NCBI RefSeq assembly: GCF_016908355.1
Contig: NZ_JAFBDT010000004.1
Span: 62,001 to 126,000, forward strand
Source of the DNA: Fusibacter tunisiensis
GTDB lineage: Bacteria > Bacillota > Clostridia > Peptostreptococcales > Acidaminobacteraceae
Reading direction: 5' to 3'
Length of the DNA: 64,000 nt
The notes below the pieces were generated by a model. It was not told where the DNA came from. It made no database searches and saw only the letters and a list, made by a program, of their open reading frames with translations. The translations under genes and the position numbers were made by a program. The stretch's first letter is position 1; each line of letters starts with the position of its first letter. Positions 51,199-60,589 of this stretch are shown piece after piece.

Positions 51199-51543
51199 CT
51201 AAACCAAGTAATACCCCACAACAAACAAGGTGAGCCCAACCAGTGCCATTATCAGCATAAAAGCCACGCTACCATCAGCCAATCCAGCACGGTTTTCGTG
51301 ATCGGCAAAATTTTGGTTGGTCATTCGCGCCATGTTGTAGTTGTAGTCCCGGTTGATGTTGTTAGAGCCAAGTTGAGATGCAAAACCAATGAAGACAATC
51401 ACACCACCAATGATTTTCAAGATGTTGGTTGGTTGGAAATCTGTAAAATAGATAAGAAGTAGACTTATTATTGCGCCAATAAGTAAAGTGATTAGGTACA
51501 ATTTTGCGATTTTTTTCAGTCCGTACAGTAAATTTGCTTTCAT
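51199..51543 (-). CDS. Small membrane protein, unknown
   Basis: A 114-residue protein with three predicted transmembrane helices (about 12-32, 40-57, 93-113) and a polar segment rich in Asn and Asp (NNINRDYNYNMARMTNQNFADHENRAG) between the last two. It starts after AAAGGAGG. No family is recognised. The isolated minus-strand gene lies within the insert between hag and flaG. Confidence 0.7.
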   Translation of the reverse strand: MKANLLYGLKKIAKLYLITLLIGAIISLLLIYFTDFQPTNILKIIGGVIVFIGFASQLGSNNINRDYNYNMARMTNQNFADHENRAGLADGSVAFMLIMALVGLTLFVVGYYLV

Positions 51544-51579
51544 TGTGGAGCCTCCTTTTATAATGCTCTAATTATGTGA

Positions 51580-51588
51580 ATTATACCA
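51580..51588 (-). promoter_or_regulatory. Extended -10 of the small membrane protein gene
   Basis: On the minus strand TGGTATAAT (51588-51580) forms an extended -10 hexamer, about 37 bases before the start codon. No clear -35. Confidence 0.5.
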
Positions 51589-51650
51589 TTTAGAGGGACT
51601 GGATATTTAAAATGAAGCGTTATTTAAGCAATCTTTAATGAAAATTTAAG

Positions 51651-51711
51651 TTGGGGACGGGGCAAAATCGGCACCCGTGGTGGAGGGGTGCCGATTTTGC
51701 CCCGTCCCCAA
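51651..51711. repeat. Perfect 26-bp inverted repeat (REP-like, GGGGACGGGGC type)
   Basis: Left arm 51651-51676 and right arm 51686-51711 are perfect reverse complements around a 9-base loop. The outer part, TTGGGGACGG, is shared with the REP-like elements around the RAYT gene at 61.5-63.1 kb. The right arm ends directly before the GAGGTGAG ribosome binding site of the next gene. Confidence 0.9.
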
Positions 51712-51724
51712 TTGAGGTGAGATT

Positions 51725-52360
51725 ATGTTTAAGAAGCCGGTTATTTGGTTAATTATTAGTGTGTTTATAATTTCTGTGGGAATTCTAATTGCATCCCAAG
51801 CTGGAGTTTGGCTTGTAGCAGAAACAGATGATGAAAATGTAGATCTTATTGTGGTTCTTATGGGGAGTGTTCCAGACCGTATATTGGAGGCTGTAGACCT
51901 TTATCATGAGGGCCGTTCAGACAAGATTGTGTTTGTTAAAAGCCACATGGAGGGCAGTGAGATTTTACTGGAACGGGGATATGAAATTCCCACAGACGCC
52001 CACTTGAGTTTTGATGCAGCTTTTGGACTTGGAGTGCCTAGTGAGGCCCTTGAAATTATTGAAGGGGATGCAAAGAGTACCCAGGATGAAGCGATTCTTG
52101 TGAAAGACTATTTAGAGGCGAACCCAGAAATTGAATCAATCCTGGTGGTTACATCTAAGTATCATTCCATGCGCTCGCACAAAATATTTTCAAAAATGGT
52201 GAAAAGTTTGGATCAAGAAGTGAAAGTATACTCAAGTTCCAGCAGATATGACAGTTTTAACGCAGAAAATTGGTGGAAAAACCGAGAAGACGCCAAACGG
52301 GTTGTGATGGAGTATTTGAAAATTTTTAACTTTTTACTCCGAGAACAGTTCCAGTTTTAA
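51725..52360 (+). CDS. YdcF/ElyC-type DUF218 membrane protein
   Basis: A 211-residue protein with one N-terminal membrane helix (about 6-27) and an extracytoplasmic DUF218 domain: VDLIVVLMGSVPDRILEAVDLYHEGRSDKIVFV, STQDEAILVKDYL, ILVVTSKYHSMRSHKIF. Family members (SanA, ElyC, YdcF) affect envelope integrity; exact activity is unknown. Confidence 0.85.
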   Translation: MFKKPVIWLIISVFIISVGILIASQAGVWLVAETDDENVDLIVVLMGSVPDRILEAVDLYHEGRSDKIVFVKSHMEGSEILLERGYEIPTDAHLSFDAAFGLGVPSEALEIIEGDAKSTQDEAILVKDYLEANPEIESILVVTSKYHSMRSHKIFSKMVKSLDQEVKVYSSSSRYDSFNAENWWKNREDAKRVVMEYLKIFNFLLREQFQF

Positions 52361-52417
52361 TCCGATTAATTTGGGTATATATTGAATAGGCATTTATGCC
52401 GAAAGGAAGTGAGTGGA

Positions 52418-52729
52418 ATGTTGAACGTTAGGGTTCAGGATGACCTAAAAACCTACCTTCATACACACCACCATGACACCATTTCTTTAAGGGTAAGACA
52501 CAATGATTATACCACTGGAAACATCAACACATTGACCCCAAAGATTCGATTTAAAGATCCAACACACAAAGACAGATTCGATGTCTACGAGGTGGATGGG
52601 ATTACAGTTTATGTTGAAAAAGAAATTGAAGCTGAATCAGATACCCTTGAATTTGTGGATGAGCATGTAATGGGTATACATAGATGTCATGTGAAGGGAA
52701 TTAGGCTGGATTCCGCAGAGATTAGTTAG
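52418..52729 (+). CDS. Small conserved protein, possibly HesB/IscA-like
   Basis: A 103-residue cytosolic protein, start ATG 52418 after AAAGGAAGTGAG. The sequence (MLNVRVQDDLKTYLHTHHHDTISLRVRH..., VDGITVYVEKEIEAESD) is arranged like the HesB/IscA fold relatives of Clostridia, but the Cys set of IscA is missing; only one Cys is present near the end (HRCHV). The family is a weak guess. Confidence 0.55.
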   Translation: MLNVRVQDDLKTYLHTHHHDTISLRVRHNDYTTGNINTLTPKIRFKDPTHKDRFDVYEVDGITVYVEKEIEAESDTLEFVDEHVMGIHRCHVKGIRLDSAEIS

Positions 52730-52749
52730 CAAAAGTGAAGTTTTATTTC

Positions 52750-52791
52750 AATCCTGTTTTGTAGGTGTTTGTTTTACAAAGCAGGATTTTT
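52750..52791 (+). terminator. Terminator before the flaG operon
   Basis: AATCCTGTTTTGTA (52750-52763) pairs with TACAAAGCAGGATT (52775-52788), followed by T-rich sequence. Confidence 0.82.
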
Positions 52792-52820
52792 GTGTTTATT
52801 GAATTGATGCGTAAAAACGT

Positions 52821-52848
52821 TAAAGAATTTTACGAGAGATGCCGATAC
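52821..52848 (+). promoter_or_regulatory. Sigma-28 promoter of flaG-fliD-fliS
   Basis: TAAA (52821-52824), 16 bases, GCCGATAC (52841-52848). The flaG start is 37 bases downstream. Confidence 0.82.
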
Positions 52849-52884
52849 ATAAGATAGAGAATTCCATGGAGAGGAGAAAGTGTT

Positions 52885-53292
52885 ATGAAGATTAACCATC
52901 TAAACGCAGGCAATGTTGCTGCGGCTGCACCGGGCACGGATGCCCAAATTAGGAGAACGGGTCAGGAGAGTACCAATCCTAAACCGGTTGAACGGATTAA
53001 GCAAGACGTCAAAGAAAATATCAATGTGGACAAAATGACTGGCAAAGAGCCTGTAAAAGAATTTTTTGATGAGGACATGCTGGACAAGTCAGTAGAGCAG
53101 GCAAATAAGTCTCTTGAAATTTATAACAGGCGGATAGAGCGTGCGGTTCACGAAGTAACACATGCAGTGATGTACACTGTAAAAGATACAGTGACCAATG
53201 AAGTTATTCAAGAGTTTCCACCGAGAAAAATTCAAGATATGATTGCTAAAATGTGGGAACTTGCAGGACTTTTTGTAGATGAGAAGGCTTAA
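52885..53292 (+). CDS. flaG: FlaG family protein
   Basis: A 135-residue protein with a disordered N-terminal half and the FlaG core (LEIYNRRIERAVHEVTHAVMYTVKDTVTNEVIQEFPPRKIQDMIAKM). FlaG limits filament length in other bacteria. It starts the operon flaG-fliD-fliT-fliS. Confidence 0.9.
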   Translation: MKINHLNAGNVAAAAPGTDAQIRRTGQESTNPKPVERIKQDVKENINVDKMTGKEPVKEFFDEDMLDKSVEQANKSLEIYNRRIERAVHEVTHAVMYTVKDTVTNEVIQEFPPRKIQDMIAKMWELAGLFVDEKA

Positions 53293-53325
53293 CAGCTGGG
53301 ACGATAGAGAATAGGATGTGATTTT

Positions 53326-55203
53326 ATGTCAACACTTAGAATATCTGGCTTCTCAGGACTTGATACTGAGCAAATGATCAAAGACCTAATGAAAGCTGAA
53401 AATATGAAAGTGGATCGTGTAAAACAAGACAAACAATATGTTGAGTGGCAGCAAGAAGCCTATCGTGAGATTATCGGGGATATTCGCGATTTTCAATCGA
53501 CATTTTTTGATGTGCTTAAACCAAGTACCAATATCAGTTCCGCGTCTTCTTTTGCCAAGTTTAGCTACAGCGTTACAAGTGGTGGGCTTGAAAGTTCAGC
53601 ACTTTCTGTAACCGCCACAGCAGCGGCATCAAAGTCTTTAACCATTGAAAGTATTGACCGGTTGGCAACCAAAGACACTTGGAAAGGAGAGGCTTCTGGA
53701 CTCCGTGGCATTGAGATTTCAGGCCTTAATTTAACAGATTTAAAAGCATCTGGAAAGGACCTTGAATTTTCACTTGCAATTGGGTCAGATGCAAAAACCA
53801 TTAATATTTCCAGCGCAGATCTAGCTGGGATAAACACTTCTGCAGAACTTACCACAGCCCTTAATACAAAAATTGAAGCTGCTTTTGGATCAGACTATAA
53901 TGCTGTGGCCTCCTCTGCAGGCACAGAAGTGAAATTTGATTTTGCAGGTCGTGAAGTTAAAATTTTAAAATCAGGAGACAATCAGGAAACTTTAGATGCT
54001 TTTGGTGTAGCAAGTGGTGCAAGCAGTTATGGTTATGAAACGCAAGCTATAGGCGATTTGTTTGACTTTACTGCCGCTGGTATAGATGTTACGGCACTAA
54101 ATATCAATGGACAAACCATTGCCCTTAGCGAAACAGATACACTTACCCAAATGAACAAAAAACTCAATGATGCAGGCGCTGGATTTGAAATCAGTTACAG
54201 CCAGTTGTCGGATAGTTTTACCATGGTTGCCTCTCAAGAAGGGTCTGTAAACAACATCACACTGGATGATGCAAACACAGAAGCTTTTGTGACTGAGTTG
54301 TTTGGTGCTGGTGTTACCCGAACCGCAGGTGAAAATGCGGCCATGACGATAGATGGAACGCAAGTGATTCAGTCCAGCAATGTTTTTGAAATGGATGGGA
54401 TGACATTTGATTTGAAGGCAACATCAACAACCGCTATTGATGTAAAAGTGGGCGTTAACACAGAATCTGTTGTGGACAACATAAGAAGTTTTGTGACAGA
54501 GTACAATAAATTAATTGATGATATTTCAGGAAAATTAAAAGAAAAAAGAGATTATGATTATAAACCGCTCACAGATGAGCAACGCGAAGCCTTATCAGAA
54601 GAAGAGATTGAACGCTGGGAAGACCGTGCAAAACTCGGTATTTTAAAAGGGGCGTCTGAACTTGACAACATGCTGACCCAACTTAGAAATGCCGTTATTG
54701 AGCCAATTGAAGGTGTTGGCCTTTCTATGAACGATATAGGAATCTCCAGCGCCAGTTATCAAGACCGTGGAAAGCTCTCAATTGATGAAGATAAGTTAAA
54801 TCTTGCACTTGAAAACAATTATGATGATGTGGTTGGACTTTTTACGGCAAAATCAGATGTGGCTTATACAGAGTCAGCCAATCGATCCGAACGGTTCAAA
54901 GAAAGTGGAATTGGGGATCGATTCGGGGACATTCTTAAGGATTATGTGAGAACCACACGTGACTCTAACGGTAACAAGGGCATCCTTTTGGTTAAGGCTG
55001 GTGTGGAAAATGATACCAGCGTTTTACAAAATGACTTGTCAAAACGGATTGCAGGTTATGATACACGAATTGATTCTTTGATGGATTATTTGACGTCAAG
55101 AGAGGATTATTATTACACCATGTTTACGCGTATGGAAAGTGCCCTTTCTCAACTTGAGAGTCAATCGGCATCGTTATCAGGCATGTTCTCAGGAGGCGCT
55201 TAA
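53326..55203 (+). CDS. fliD: Flagellar filament cap protein
   Basis: A 625-residue HAP2. N-terminal FliD_N (RISGFSGLDTEQMIKDLMKAENMKVDRVKQ) and C-terminal FliD_C (TSVLQNDLSKRIAGYDTRIDSLMDYLTSREDYYYTMFTRMESALSQLESQSASLSGMF) are clear; the middle is the variable cap body. It caps the growing filament and helps flagellin fold. The stop codon overlaps the next start (TAATG). Confidence 0.94.
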   Translation: MSTLRISGFSGLDTEQMIKDLMKAENMKVDRVKQDKQYVEWQQEAYREIIGDIRDFQSTFFDVLKPSTNISSASSFAKFSYSVTSGGLESSALSVTATAAASKSLTIESIDRLATKDTWKGEASGLRGIEISGLNLTDLKASGKDLEFSLAIGSDAKTINISSADLAGINTSAELTTALNTKIEAAFGSDYNAVASSAGTEVKFDFAGREVKILKSGDNQETLDAFGVASGASSYGYETQAIGDLFDFTAAGIDVTALNINGQTIALSETDTLTQMNKKLNDAGAGFEISYSQLSDSFTMVASQEGSVNNITLDDANTEAFVTELFGAGVTRTAGENAAMTIDGTQVIQSSNVFEMDGMTFDLKATSTTAIDVKVGVNTESVVDNIRSFVTEYNKLIDDISGKLKEKRDYDYKPLTDEQREALSEEEIERWEDRAKLGILKGASELDNMLTQLRNAVIEPIEGVGLSMNDIGISSASYQDRGKLSIDEDKLNLALENNYDDVVGLFTAKSDVAYTESANRSERFKESGIGDRFGDILKDYVRTTRDSNGNKGILLVKAGVENDTSVLQNDLSKRIAGYDTRIDSLMDYLTSREDYYYTMFTRMESALSQLESQSASLSGMFSGGA

Positions 55204-55571
55204 TGAGCAAACCCGCTGAATTGGCACAGGCAATTTTAAAAGAAACTGAGATTATAGAAAGTGCCGTAGAAGCAAAGGATATTGAAATTGTGAACACCAT
55301 ATTGGAAAGGCGACAAAAGTTGATTGATGACTTGGCTACGTATGCACCTTTTGAGCCGTCTTCTGAAATTGGACAGATTATTGAAAAAATTCGAGAAAAG
55401 GATGACTTTTGTAAGGTGGGCATTTCACAGCTTAAAGCCGCACTTGAGCAGGAACAATACGCTGTTAAAAGTGAGAAGAGCCAAATTACGAAGAGCAAAA
55501 AGGCGTATGATCGGTACCAGATGAATCTGCCCGGTCAAATGTCTGGGATGTCAATTGATAAGAGAAAGTAA
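55203..55571 (+). CDS. FliT-like flagellar chaperone
   Basis: A 122-residue helical, Lys-rich protein coupled to fliD by start/stop overlap. Position between fliD and fliS and the all-helical sequence (AQAILKETEIIESAVEAKDIEIVNTILERRQKLIDDL) suggest FliT, the FliD export chaperone. FliT is poorly conserved, so this rests mostly on context. Confidence 0.7.
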   Translation: MSKPAELAQAILKETEIIESAVEAKDIEIVNTILERRQKLIDDLATYAPFEPSSEIGQIIEKIREKDDFCKVGISQLKAALEQEQYAVKSEKSQITKSKKAYDRYQMNLPGQMSGMSIDKRK

Positions 55572-55585
55572 CAGGAGGAAGTGAA

Positions 55586-56053
55586 ATGGCAATTATGAAC
55601 CCATACAACTATTCGAAACCGAGAAATCATTTGAATATGGCTAAACCAGTAAATGCTGTTCCCAGTGGAAATGGTGGCCCGAAACCAAACGGCAATCCAT
55701 CTATGGATCAGTATCTTGAAAATAAGATTATATCTGCAAAACCTGAAGAATTGACGTACATGCTTTATGAAGGTCTTGTGAAGTTTATTAAGAAAGCAAA
55801 GATGAACCTTGAGACAAAAAAGTATGACCAGGTGAACGCAAATACTCAGCGTGCTCAGGCGATTGTAGATGAGCTTAGAAGCACCTTAAATATGGAAATT
55901 CCAATGGCAGAAAGCATGGATGCCCTTTACGAATACTTGGGCTATAAACTTTTAAATGCCAACATTGATAAAGATGAAGCGCTTTTTGACGAAGCAATTG
56001 AAATTGCGGAAGACTTCAAAGAAACTTGGCGCAAGGCATTTGACCTTAAATAA
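55586..56053 (+). CDS. fliS: Flagellin export chaperone FliS
   Basis: A 155-residue FliS with a 40-residue flexible extension before the core (NKIISAKPEELTYMLYEGLVKFIKKAKMNLETKKYDQVNANTQRAQAIVDEL). It binds the flagellin C-terminus before export, so the C-terminal residue change caused by the hag intron lies in its binding region. Confidence 0.93.
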   Translation: MAIMNPYNYSKPRNHLNMAKPVNAVPSGNGGPKPNGNPSMDQYLENKIISAKPEELTYMLYEGLVKFIKKAKMNLETKKYDQVNANTQRAQAIVDELRSTLNMEIPMAESMDALYEYLGYKLLNANIDKDEALFDEAIEIAEDFKETWRKAFDLK

Positions 56054-56163
56054 AAGTTCACATTTTCTTTAAGGATTTTGATGGATAAAACCTGGTTTTC
56101 GGGGTATAATCACTTTATACTGTTATTGAATTGGATTAAAAAGAGATAGAAGGGAGTTTCCCT

Positions 56164-56343
56164 ATGGATATGAAAATTTCAGCTTTTCAAGTTCAAAACT
56201 TAACCAGTGTCAAACAGGCACTTGGCATGGCGAACCTTCAAAAAGCCATGAATCAGGATCAACAGTCTGTGGATGCAGTTGTGAAAATGATGGAAAAATC
56301 AGTATCACCCCATCTGGGACAGTCTATTGATTTGAAAGTATAA
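56164..56343 (+). CDS. YjfB-family putative motility protein
   Basis: A 59-residue protein, MDMKISAFQVQNLTSVKQALGM..., ending SIDLKV. It matches the small YjfB motility family (conserved SV/AL start and amphipathic helix with D...VVKMMEKS). The function is unknown. AGGGAG precedes the ATG. It sits between fliS and the unknown 139-residue gene. Confidence 0.78.
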   Translation: MDMKISAFQVQNLTSVKQALGMANLQKAMNQDQQSVDAVVKMMEKSVSPHLGQSIDLKV

Positions 56344-56400
56344 GGTATTTAAAGTTGAGTTGGCGATTCTGACTCAACTTTTTATTGGTTTGGGGGCAAT

Positions 56401-56820
56401 ATGATCAGAGAAGATTTGTTGGAAAGCTTAAACCGGATGCTTTTTCAAAAACTTGAACGATTGGAAAAACTGGAAATTTTATTGGAAAATCTAGATGATA
56501 CTGTCCATCCTGCTTTAATGCGGTCTTCGCTGGACGCCATTGAAACATTGCAAAAGCAACTCTTAAATGGAGATGTCTTATTTCTGTCGGTTCTTGATAA
56601 ATTTTTAAAGGCAAACAGTGCGCGAACACTTGGGGAATTGCCCAAGGAATCTTTGGCGCCACTTAAAGCGGCCCAGAGGCATATTAAGGAAATTGATGCT
56701 TTTCAAAATAGAATCAACCCAATGCTGGCTCAGTTTGAAGGGTTTAAAGAGTCTTTGAAAGCAGATGCTGTAAAAGCCCATCAGAAGAAACAGGTTGACC
56801 GAACTTACGGTAAAAAATAA
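56401..56820 (+). CDS. Unrecognised helical protein in the flagellar locus
   Basis: A 139-residue all-helical, Leu/Lys-rich protein (LNRMLFQKLERLEKLEILLENLDDTVHP, AAQRHIKEIDAFQNRINPMLAQFE). It follows yjfB-like by 57 bases and precedes hpf. The pattern recalls flagellar chaperones such as FlgN/FliT, but no specific motif is seen. Confidence 0.65.
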   Translation: MIREDLLESLNRMLFQKLERLEKLEILLENLDDTVHPALMRSSLDAIETLQKQLLNGDVLFLSVLDKFLKANSARTLGELPKESLAPLKAAQRHIKEIDAFQNRINPMLAQFEGFKESLKADAVKAHQKKQVDRTYGKK

Positions 56821-56890
56821 TTGTAAAATACGATTTATAGGCATTCCTCTTGGGTATATAACCAGTATCAAAGATAAAGGGGTTGAGTTT

Positions 56891-57421
56891 ATGAAAGTAA
56901 TCGTGACTGGTAGAAATTTAGTAATCACCGATGCAATACGAGAGCAAGTTGAGAAAAAACTCAGCAAATTCGACAAATTTTTTAATAGCGATGTAGAAGC
57001 ACACGCTACTTTTAGCACACAAAAGAACAAGCACATCGTGGAAGTGACCATTCCTCTAAAAAATGGGGCGTTCTTCAGGGCAGAGAGTCGAACTGAAGAC
57101 ATGTATGGATCCATTGATGAAGCCATTGATAAAATTTCAAGGCAAATGAAAAAGCACAAAACCAAAATTGAGAAACGGTTCCATGATTCAGATTCCATTA
57201 GATTTGAGGCAATTCCTGAATCAACTGAAACGACGCCAGATTCCAGTATTGTAAAAACCAAACGTTTTGGAATCAAGCCAATGATGCCAGAAGAGGCGGT
57301 TCTTCAGATGGACCTCCTAGGCCATGATTTCTTTGTATTCTTAAATGGTGAGACAGATGATGTCAATGTGGTTTATAGAAGAAAAGATGGCGATTTCGGT
57401 TTAATTGAGCCTTATCTATAA
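56891..57421 (+). CDS. hpf: Ribosome hibernation promoting factor, long form
   Basis: A 176-residue HPF with the N-terminal S30AE domain (MKVIVTGRNLVITDAIREQVEKKLSKFDKFF) and the C-terminal dimerising domain (RFGIKPMMPEEAVLQMDLLGHDFFVFLN...). The long form builds 100S ribosome dimers in stationary phase. ATG 56891 follows AAAGGGGTTGAG; a longer frame into the upstream gene is not used. As in Bacillus it lies downstream of fliS; secA comes only after a 6.4-kb insert. Confidence 0.94.
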   Translation: MKVIVTGRNLVITDAIREQVEKKLSKFDKFFNSDVEAHATFSTQKNKHIVEVTIPLKNGAFFRAESRTEDMYGSIDEAIDKISRQMKKHKTKIEKRFHDSDSIRFEAIPESTETTPDSSIVKTKRFGIKPMMPEEAVLQMDLLGHDFFVFLNGETDDVNVVYRRKDGDFGLIEPYL

Positions 57422-57446
57422 GAAAATTTAATACGATGATTTTAAA

Positions 57447-57476
57447 AAAATGAGTCTGCTAATGTGGGCTCATTTT
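57447..57476 (+). terminator. Terminator after hpf
   Basis: AAAATGAGTC (57447-57456) pairs with GGCTCATTTT (57467-57476), with T-rich end. Confidence 0.75.
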
Positions 57477-57511
57477 CTATGTTAAGATTCACTAAATATC
57501 TGTAATATGTG

Positions 57512-57541
57512 TTGTGAAAGAGTGGACTGACGTGATAGAAT
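57512..57541 (+). promoter_or_regulatory. Promoter of the chemoreceptor gene
   Basis: TTGTGA (57512-57517), 18 bases, TAGAAT (57536-57541) with extended TG. It is a sigma-A-like signal; no sigma-28 box was found. Confidence 0.5.
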
Positions 57542-57587
57542 GTAAATGTTCTAATTATTTAATTATTTTTCTGAATGGAGATATAAA

Positions 57588-59576
57588 ATGAAGAGTATTA
57601 AAGGTAAGTTAATTGTTTATTTTTCGCTTTTGGTGGTTGTCAGTTTAATGGCTGTAGGCTTCACAGCGTTGATGCAAACGACTAGTGTCATTACAAATGA
57701 TTCAACGCAAAGTATGAGCAGTTTAGCCCATCAATCATCATTAATGACAAAGTCGGAAATTGAAAAAAATTCTATGGTAATTGAGCTGATTGGCGGCCGC
57801 AGTGACATTAAAGGGATGAACTGGTTGGCACAGAAACCTATTTTACTAAGACAGCTTAAATTAACAGAGTTTAAGACACTTGGGGTTGCAAATCTCAAAG
57901 GCGATGTGCGCTATACAGATGAACGTGAGATGAATATTGCTGAAGAGCCGTATTTCAAGGAAGCTCTTGAAGGGAAACCCGCAATTTCAGATGTGATTAT
58001 TAATCCGCTAAATGATATGCCCGAGGTGGTTTTTGTGGCCCCAATCATTGACATTGATAAGGTTAGAGGGGTTCTTGTGGCGCACTTGGATGCGCGCAAA
58101 CTTAGTGATATTACCGATTCAGTGACCTACGGTGAAAAAGGATATGCTTATATGATCAATTCGATTGGACAAACAATCGCGCATCCTGACCGAAATCGTG
58201 TAAATAAACTTTATAATACCCTCATTGAAGTTGAAAGCACACCGGCTCTAGCTTCTCAAGCTGAGGCGATTCAAAAGATGATTGATGAAAAATCGGGGAC
58301 CTATAGTTATACTTATGATGGAAAACCTTTGATGGTATCTTATGAGCCAGTTGAGGGAACACCGTGGATTTTTGTACTTCAGGCGGATGAATCTGAGGTG
58401 CTTGGCACTTTGACAGCCATGCAGAAACAAATTTTTTATATGATTTTGTTGGCAGTTGCAGTAAGTGTTGTGATTGTTTATTTGGTTGGAAATTCTATTG
58501 CAAAACCTTTAAAAGAATTGGCGGGATCTTCTAAGAAAATTGCAGAGCTGGATATTACCACTGATATTCCTGAGAAATTGAGAAAGCGTAAGGATGAGGT
58601 GGGCGTTTTAAGTACTGCCTATCAAACGGTTATAGAAAATTTACGAGGCGTTATTTCAGACATTATGTCTTCAGCAGATCAAGTTGCAGCGTCATCTCAG
58701 CAGTTGACAGCATCTTCTCAACAAGCCTCAATTGCGGTTGAAGAAGTTTCAAGGGCTGTGGAAGAGATTGCTTCTGGGGCGACTGATCAAGCACGCAATT
58801 CAGAGGAAGGTTCTGAGAAAGGACTTGAACTTGGCAGGGTTATAGAGGAAGATCAAACACAACTTTCAGCACTGAATGCAGTTTCGGAAGTTGTTGGAAG
58901 TCTAGTAAACGAGGGGCTTAGCGAAGTTGAAAAACTTTCGAGTATTGCCGACAAGAGCAATGCTGCGACGCATAAGGTGCAATCCGAAATTATTAAAACC
59001 GACAACAGCACTCAGAAAATTGACCAAGCAAGTCAGATGATTGCGTCTATTGCAGATCAAACAAATCTACTTGCACTTAACGCCGCAATTGAAGCTGCTA
59101 GAGCGGGTGAGGCTGGTCGAGGCTTTGCTGTTGTTGCAGAGGAGATTCGAAAGTTAGCTGAACAATCTATGTCATCGACACACACCATTGATGAGGTGGT
59201 TAAAGAACTTCAATTAAATTCACATGAAGCGGTTGTGATTATGCAAGATGTTCTGGATGTTATGAAGGAACAAATGGAGAGCGTGGATACAACGAGAAGA
59301 AAGTATCATGAAATTACTGAGGCAATTGGAAAAACTCGAGCAGCGGTGGAAAAACTCAATGTTTCGGGTCAAGACATGGAAGAAATGAAGAATGAAATTA
59401 TTGATGCCCTTCAAAATCTGGCAGCAATTGCCGAAGAGAATTCGGCGTCTTCTGAAGAAGTTTCAGCTTCTATGCAACAGCAGACCAGTTCAATGGATGA
59501 AATTGCTTCTGCAAGTGAGAGTTTGGCGGAATTGGCTCAAGGTCTTAAATCTGCAGTAATGAAGTTCAAGATATAA
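57588..59576 (+). CDS. Methyl-accepting chemotaxis protein
   Basis: A 662-residue chemoreceptor. Membrane helix 1 (about 7-29) is followed by a dCache-type outer sensor domain ([56 protein letters not shown]), membrane helix 2 (about 282-303), HAMP, and the signalling coiled coil with hairpin tip near 490-510 ([20 protein letters not shown]). The dCache fold often binds amino acids; the ligand is unknown. Confidence 0.93.
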   Translation: MKSIKGKLIVYFSLLVVVSLMAVGFTALMQTTSVITNDSTQSMSSLAHQSSLMTKSEIEKNSMVIELIGGRSDIKGMNWLAQKPILLRQLKLTEFKTLGVANLKGDVRYTDEREMNIAEEPYFKEALEGKPAISDVIINPLNDMPEVVFVAPIIDIDKVRGVLVAHLDARKLSDITDSVTYGEKGYAYMINSIGQTIAHPDRNRVNKLYNTLIEVESTPALASQAEAIQKMIDEKSGTYSYTYDGKPLMVSYEPVEGTPWIFVLQADESEVLGTLTAMQKQIFYMILLAVAVSVVIVYLVGNSIAKPLKELAGSSKKIAELDITTDIPEKLRKRKDEVGVLSTAYQTVIENLRGVISDIMSSADQVAASSQQLTASSQQASIAVEEVSRAVEEIASGATDQARNSEEGSEKGLELGRVIEEDQTQLSALNAVSEVVGSLVNEGLSEVEKLSSIADKSNAATHKVQSEIIKTDNSTQKIDQASQMIASIADQTNLLALNAAIEAARAGEAGRGFAVVAEEIRKLAEQSMSSTHTIDEVVKELQLNSHEAVVIMQDVLDVMKEQMESVDTTRRKYHEITEAIGKTRAAVEKLNVSGQDMEEMKNEIIDALQNLAAIAEENSASSEEVSASMQQQTSSMDEIASASESLAELAQGLKSAVMKFKI

Positions 59577-59703
59577 TATTTTTAAGGGTTACTAAGGGCG
59601 TGTTTCTTGATAAATCAGGAGCATGTCCTTTTTTCGTGCAAGTTGAACAGGACATTTGCCTGTTTATTTGATAAAATAGTTATATATCGAAAATATTTGA
59701 TAA

Positions 59704-60059
59704 GGAAATTTTGAATCGATTTATCTTGATAAGATTACAGTTGCACAGGAACATTATTGTACGGCGTCTACCCAGATGATTATGGGCCAGTTTTACCCTG
59801 AAATTTTCAGTCAGCAGAAACACGATGGGGTTTTTGTGGGTGCTTGCGTGGGTGGCGAACTTCATGAACTTGGTATGCGCATGGTGATGATGGATTTTCA
59901 TTGGACGCGGCCTTTGCCCAAAAAACAGATTTGCCTTCTTTGGCATATGGGGTATTGCGAATTAACCCAGAGAATGATATCGAGCTTGATGAGGCGGTGC
60001 GGCGTTCGGATGATTTGATGTTTAAGAATAAAAGTGAGCGAAAGGAGTTTCGAGAATGA
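59704..60059 (+). pseudogene. Remnant of a B12-binding/GGDEF fusion gene
   Basis: 59704-59887 encodes YCTASTQMIMGQFYPEIF and GACVGGELHELGMRMV, typical of a cobalamin-binding domain, but has no start codon and follows a stop. A shift of frame at about 59885 leads to the 3' end of a GGDEF domain (SLAYGVLRINPENDIELDEAVRRSDDLMFKNK), ending with TGA 60057-60059. The centre of both domains is missing, so a large deletion fused the ends. The TGA overlaps the nitroreductase ATG. Confidence 0.75.
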
Positions 60060-60565
60060 GTGTAATTTTTGATAGAAGGAGCATCAGGCGGTATAAGGAT
60101 TTACCCGTTTCTGAAAAAGATTTGGAGGGTATGTTACGTGCGGGAATGTACGCGCCTTCAGCTGGAAACGAACGTCCATGGCAATTTGTTGTGATTCGAG
60201 ACCGCGAGAAGTTAATGAAAATCACTGAGTTTCACCCGTTTACGCAAATGTTAAAGGAAGCGCCCGTTGCGATTGTACCGTGTGCAGATATGCGTGATCT
60301 TAAGTATGATGGCGATTTTTGGGTTCAGGATATGGCAGCATGTGTGGAAAATATTTTGCTTGAGGGAACGGCTCGCGAACTTGGAACGTGTTGGTGTGGT
60401 GTGTATCCTAAGGAAAATTATGTGCGTGAACTTTCTGCGCTTTTAGGACTACCTGATTATATGGTTCCGTTTTCTGTAATTGCTGTGGGACATCCAAATG
60501 AGTCACGTGAGGTGCGTGAACGTTTTAATCGGTCTCGTGTACATTTTGAAAAATGGTCGTTATAA
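60056..60565 (+). CDS. Nitroreductase family protein
   Basis: A 169-residue FMN-dependent NAD(P)H oxidoreductase: FMN site motif RRSIRRYKDLPVSEKDLEGMLRAGMYAPSAGNERPWQFVVI and LGTCWCGVYP. The substrate is unknown. The start lies within the stop of the decayed GGDEF gene (ATGA), showing that both once were coupled. RBS AAAGGAG is present. Confidence 0.92.
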   Translation: MSVIFDRRSIRRYKDLPVSEKDLEGMLRAGMYAPSAGNERPWQFVVIRDREKLMKITEFHPFTQMLKEAPVAIVPCADMRDLKYDGDFWVQDMAACVENILLEGTARELGTCWCGVYPKENYVRELSALLGLPDYMVPFSVIAVGHPNESREVRERFNRSRVHFEKWSL

Positions 60566-60589
60566 GTAGTAGTATGGTTAAAAATTATT

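Noticed and set aside
51651-51711. Simple transcription terminator
   Set aside because: No T tract follows either arm, and the arm sequence matches the REP-like family around the RAYT gene.
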